64,000 bases of DNA from Hyphococcus aureus (lineage in GTDB: Bacteria > Pseudomonadota > Alphaproteobacteria > Caulobacterales > Parvularculaceae), in contig NZ_JBHRSH010000001.1 in assembly GCF_042643165.1 (NCBI RefSeq), positions 2,170,001 to 2,234,000 on the forward strand, in the 5' to 3' direction. The notes beneath the pieces are model-generated. The model worked only from the letters and a program-made list of their open reading frames with translations. It had not been told where the DNA came from and ran no database searches. Numbering within the stretch: position 1 is the stretch's first letter; each line of letters begins with the position of its first letter. A program made the position numbers and the translations under genes. This document shows positions 61,505 to 64,000 of the stretch, in pieces.

Positions 61505-62212
61505 ATGTCAAACACATACAAGGCCATGAGTGCGCTTCTGTCTTACCCGACGCAAGAGATCAAGGATGCTGCAGTGGATATCCGCAAGGCGATGCATGAT
61601 GAAAACCTGGCGCCGGGCTGGGCGCTGCGGCAGGTCGACCGGCTTATTGACGATTACGAAGCGCTCGACCTTTATGAGTTGCAGGAACGCTACGTTTTTC
61701 TGTTCGACCGCACGCGTTCGCTTTCGTTGCATCTGTTTGAGCATGTTCATGGCGAGTCCCGCGATCGTGGACAGGCCATGGTCGATTTGAAAACGCTGTA
61801 TGCGCAAGGCGGGCTCGAGATTGGCTCTAACGAACTGCCGGATTTCCTCCCACTGTTTCTTGAATATCTTTCGACCCGGTCAGCAGAAGAAGCGAAAACA
61901 TTGTTGAACGAGCCTTTGAGCGTCATCGCGGCGCTGAAGGAGCGGCTCGAAAAACGCAATACGCCTTACACGGCTGTGTTTCGCGCGCTCGAAGCGATCG
62001 CGGGCGAGACGCCATCTGTGCGCGAACTCAATGATCTGCGTAAGGCGCCGGATGACGACCCGCATGACCTCGAAGCGCTGGATGCCGCCTGGGAAGACCA
62101 GCCGGTCACGTTCGGGCCTGAAGATGCGGGCTGTCCGAAAGTCACCCAGATGCTTGACCGGATGAACGCTGGCGAGGCGCCCGGCGACATCGCCAGAATC
62201 GCAAGGAGCTGA
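61505..62212 (+). CDS. narJ: Nitrate reductase assembly chaperone
   Basis: A 235-residue cytoplasmic chaperone that holds apo-NarG until the molybdenum cofactor is inserted and the complex joins NarI. The all-helical sequence has YKAMSALLSYPTQEIKDAA at the N-terminus and YVFLFDRTRSLSLHLFEHVHGESRDRGQAM, the NarJ signature (residues about 60-95). ELPDFLPLFLEYLS follows. The start has GGAGGA 7 bp upstream and lies 9 bp after narH. It ends 2 bp before narI. Confidence 0.95.
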   Translation: MSNTYKAMSALLSYPTQEIKDAAVDIRKAMHDENLAPGWALRQVDRLIDDYEALDLYELQERYVFLFDRTRSLSLHLFEHVHGESRDRGQAMVDLKTLYAQGGLEIGSNELPDFLPLFLEYLSTRSAEEAKTLLNEPLSVIAALKERLEKRNTPYTAVFRALEAIAGETPSVRELNDLRKAPDDDPHDLEALDAAWEDQPVTFGPEDAGCPKVTQMLDRMNAGEAPGDIARIARS

Positions 62213-62214
62213 CC

Positions 62215-62922
62215 ATGGCGGATTATCTCAATCAGTTCGTTTTCGGGATTTATCCTTATATCTGTCTCGCCGTCTTTATCGTCGGCAATATCCTGCGCTT
62301 CGACCATGGACAATATTCCTGGCGGTCGGGGTCGAGCCAGCTATTGCGCCGCAAGCAGCTCGTTCTCGGGAGCATTCTTTTTCATGTCGGCATTTTGATA
62401 ATCTTTGCCGGCCATTTTGTCGGACTCCTGACGCCGATCTGGGTTTTCGATGCGATCGGGATTTCCCATGGCGCCAAGCAGTTGCTGGCGATTGTCGCGG
62501 GCGGGCTTGCAGGGCTTATGTGCCTCATAGGCATGTTGCTGCTCATACACAGGCGGCTGTTCGATGCGCGCATCCGGGCGACGTCCAGTTTCGGCGATAC
62601 ATCGATCCTGCTGATTTTGTTCGCGCAGCTTCTTTTAGGCCTCTCGACGATCTTTGTTTCGCTTCAACATCTTGATGGCCATGAAATGGTGAAGTTCATG
62701 GAATGGGCTCAGCGGATTTTAACGTTCCGCGGCGGAGCGGCTCAATTAGTCTCCGATGTGCACCCCATTTTTAAAGCGCACCTCTTCTTGGGACTAACGA
62801 TCTTCCTCGTTTTTCCGTTCACGCGCCTCGTCCACATGTTGTCGGCGCCGGTCTGGTATCTCGGCCGGCGCGGATACCAGCTGGTGAGAACGCGAAACAC
62901 TCGCGCAACGGCGGCCAAATAA
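62215..62922 (+). CDS. narI: Respiratory nitrate reductase gamma subunit (cytochrome b)
   Basis: A 235-residue diheme cytochrome b with five helices that oxidises quinol at the periplasmic side. Heme-ligand His candidates: FHVGILIIFAGHFVGLL in helix 2, and HPIFKAHLFLGLTIFLVFPFTRLVHMLSAPVWYLGRRGYQLV in the last helix pair. The N-terminus FGIYPYICLAVFIVGNILRFDHGQYSWRSGSSQLL is characteristic of NarI. It follows narJ by 2 bp and precedes the outer-membrane protein gene by 14 bp, so the transcript continues. Confidence 0.96.
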   Translation: MADYLNQFVFGIYPYICLAVFIVGNILRFDHGQYSWRSGSSQLLRRKQLVLGSILFHVGILIIFAGHFVGLLTPIWVFDAIGISHGAKQLLAIVAGGLAGLMCLIGMLLLIHRRLFDARIRATSSFGDTSILLILFAQLLLGLSTIFVSLQHLDGHEMVKFMEWAQRILTFRGGAAQLVSDVHPIFKAHLFLGLTIFLVFPFTRLVHMLSAPVWYLGRRGYQLVRTRNTRATAAK

Positions 62923-62936
62923 GAGGAGCAGGAGCA

Positions 62937-64000
62937 ATGTCGGTTCGTGAAGCGGTTTTGTGCTTGGTGCTGTCGGCTTCAGTCGCTTCTCCGGTTCTTG
63001 CCGAAGACGAGGCGCCCCAAGCGGAGCAAAGTCCGATCATCGCGGCGATCAAAGACGGCAAGCTCCTGCTTGATGTTCGTTATCGCTTCGAATTCAAGAC
63101 CCAGGACGGCTTTTCCGAGGACGCCTACGCCAACACCATAAGAACCCGGCTCGGTTTCGAAACGGCGGAAATCTATAATTTCAAGTTTCTGGTCGAGTTC
63201 GAAAACGTCGCTGCACTAGGGGACGACCATTTCAATTCGACGACCAACGGGCGTGTGCAGTTCCCAGTGATCGCCGACCCTGACGCGACGGAGCTGAACC
63301 GCGCTCAAGTGACTTTCACCGGACTTAAAAAAACGCCAGTCACCATTGGCCGTCAGCGGTTCAATCTCAACAATCACCGCTTTGTCGGGGCCGTCGACTT
63401 CCGCCAGAACCAGCAGACATTCGATGCCGCCCGGCTCTCATCGACGCTCATCGGCAATATGACTGTGGATTACCTTTATATCTCCCGTGTACACAGGGTG
63501 TTCGGAGACGATCACCCAGCGGGCGAGTTCGACAGCGACAGTCATGTCATTTCTGTCGCCTATGACGCCGGCGTGCTGGGGACCTTCAATGGCTACGGCC
63601 TGTTGCTCGATCTTGAAGAGGCGCCCGGGCTTTCCTCGGCGACATGGGGGCTGCGCTATCAGAACTCGGTCGCGTTAGATGAAGAGGCCGGGATCAAGAT
63701 TGGCGTTGTCGGCGAATATGCTTCGCAAAAAGATTACGCGGCTAACCCGATCGATTACAGGGAAGATTATATTCACGGGGAAGTCTCTCTATCCGTCGCG
63801 CCGTTCATGGCGCAGCTTGGTTATGAATCTCTTGGCGGTGACGGCGTCGCCGGGTTTTCAACGCCGCTGGCGACGCTTCATAAATTCCAGGGTTTCGCCG
63901 ATGTCTTTTTGACGACGCCGGCTGCCGGTCTTGAGGACCTCTACGGAACAATCAGCTTTGGCTGGAACGGCCTGTTAAAAACCGACAGCATGCGGTTGTT
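62937..64000 (+). CDS. Outer-membrane beta-barrel protein (alginate-export/porin-like), 3' end outside the window
   Basis: The reading frame stays open to the window end, at least 354 codons. ATG 62937 has AGGAG upstream, 14 bp after narI. A signal peptide (about residues 1-23, ending PVLAED) leads to repeated amphipathic beta-strand patterns: LLLDVRYRFEFKTQDG, NTIRTRLGFETAEIYNFKFLVEFENV, VTIGRQRFNLNNHRFVG and DYLYISRVHRVFGDDHP. These resemble the alginate-export/DUF-type outer-membrane porins. It continues the nar operon, so it may admit nitrate or another anaerobic substrate through the outer membrane. The C-terminal strand cannot be checked. Confidence 0.8.
   Translation, partial: MSVREAVLCLVLSASVASPVLAEDEAPQAEQSPIIAAIKDGKLLLDVRYRFEFKTQDGFSEDAYANTIRTRLGFETAEIYNFKFLVEFENVAALGDDHFNSTTNGRVQFPVIADPDATELNRAQVTFTGLKKTPVTIGRQRFNLNNHRFVGAVDFRQNQQTFDAARLSSTLIGNMTVDYLYISRVHRVFGDDHPAGEFDSDSHVISVAYDAGVLGTFNGYGLLLDLEEAPGLSSATWGLRYQNSVALDEEAGIKIGVVGEYASQKDYAANPIDYREDYIHGEVSLSVAPFMAQLGYESLGGDGVAGFSTPLATLHKFQGFADVFLTTPAAGLEDLYGTISFGWNGLLKTDSMRL

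Noticed and set aside
1..64000. CRISPR arrays, rRNA, tRNA and phage structural genes
   Set aside because: I looked for regularly spaced repeats, tRNA-like cloverleaf sequence and phage gene blocks and saw none; a tRNA scanner and covariance search would be needed to exclude small RNAs fully.

Overview
The window is about 64 kb of a moderately high-GC proteobacterial chromosome, most likely an alphaproteobacterium (Caulobacterales, Parvularculales, Hyphomonadaceae or Sphingomonadales-like). The evidence is four large TonB-dependent receptors (TBDRs) beside inner-membrane MFS carriers, Spinster-type MFS proteins, an alphaproteobacterial-type ParC and a fused NarK1-NarK2 nitrate carrier. No rRNA, tRNA, CRISPR array or intact insertion sequence was found. 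Placement below class level is inference.

Region 1 (1-12974) is a nutrient-acquisition block. It holds a TBDR cut by the window edge, an alpha/beta hydrolase, a Spinster-like MFS carrier, an exported formylglycine-generating enzyme (FGE), a TetR regulator, a Cys-type sulfatase with its CSPTR motif, and a 1021-residue TBDR. Together they look like a sulfate-ester utilisation cluster. A perfect 12-bp inverted repeat lies between the TetR gene and the sulfatase gene. A strong terminator separates this block from a two-gene membrane protein/hydrolase operon on the other strand.

Region 2 (13070-15703) holds parC and a small exported or membrane protein.

Region 3 (15789-30060) is an ester/acyl-CoA catabolic cluster. 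In order it has an SDR (minus strand), TBDR, MFS, type-B carboxylesterase, acyl-CoA synthetase, TetR, MFE-2-like SDR, an MHS-family MFS with a large insert, a Tat-exported M28-like protein and a second paralogous carboxylesterase. The likely flow is outer-membrane uptake, ester hydrolysis, CoA activation and beta-oxidation-type dehydrogenation. The substrate is unknown.

Region 4 (30180-46564) starts with an Lrp/AsnC regulator and a MalT-like LuxR regulator, then a cyclophilin and a TBDR. These are followed by two tandem HyuA-HyuB pairs (ATP-dependent hydantoinase/oxoprolinase/lactamase or carboxylase family), a binuclear-metal amidohydrolase and an MFS carrier. It looks like a dedicated pathway for a cyclic amide, peptide-like or carboxylatable compound.

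Region 5 (46565-49000) is a hipBA toxin-antitoxin module. Three nearly evenly spaced 18-bp operators lie upstream, and two directly repeated, about 30-codon protein-tail fragments flank it. This looks like an integrated accessory module.

Region 6 (49013-64000) is the nitrate-respiration island. A PLP-dependent decarboxylase sits behind a perfect FNR-type box. moaB, a hemerythrin-domain protein, a CMD/AhpD-like protein and a cysteine-poor Crp/Fnr regulator lie on the minus strand. The narK-narG-narH-narJ-narI operon follows on the plus strand and continues into an outer-membrane beta-barrel protein cut by the window end.
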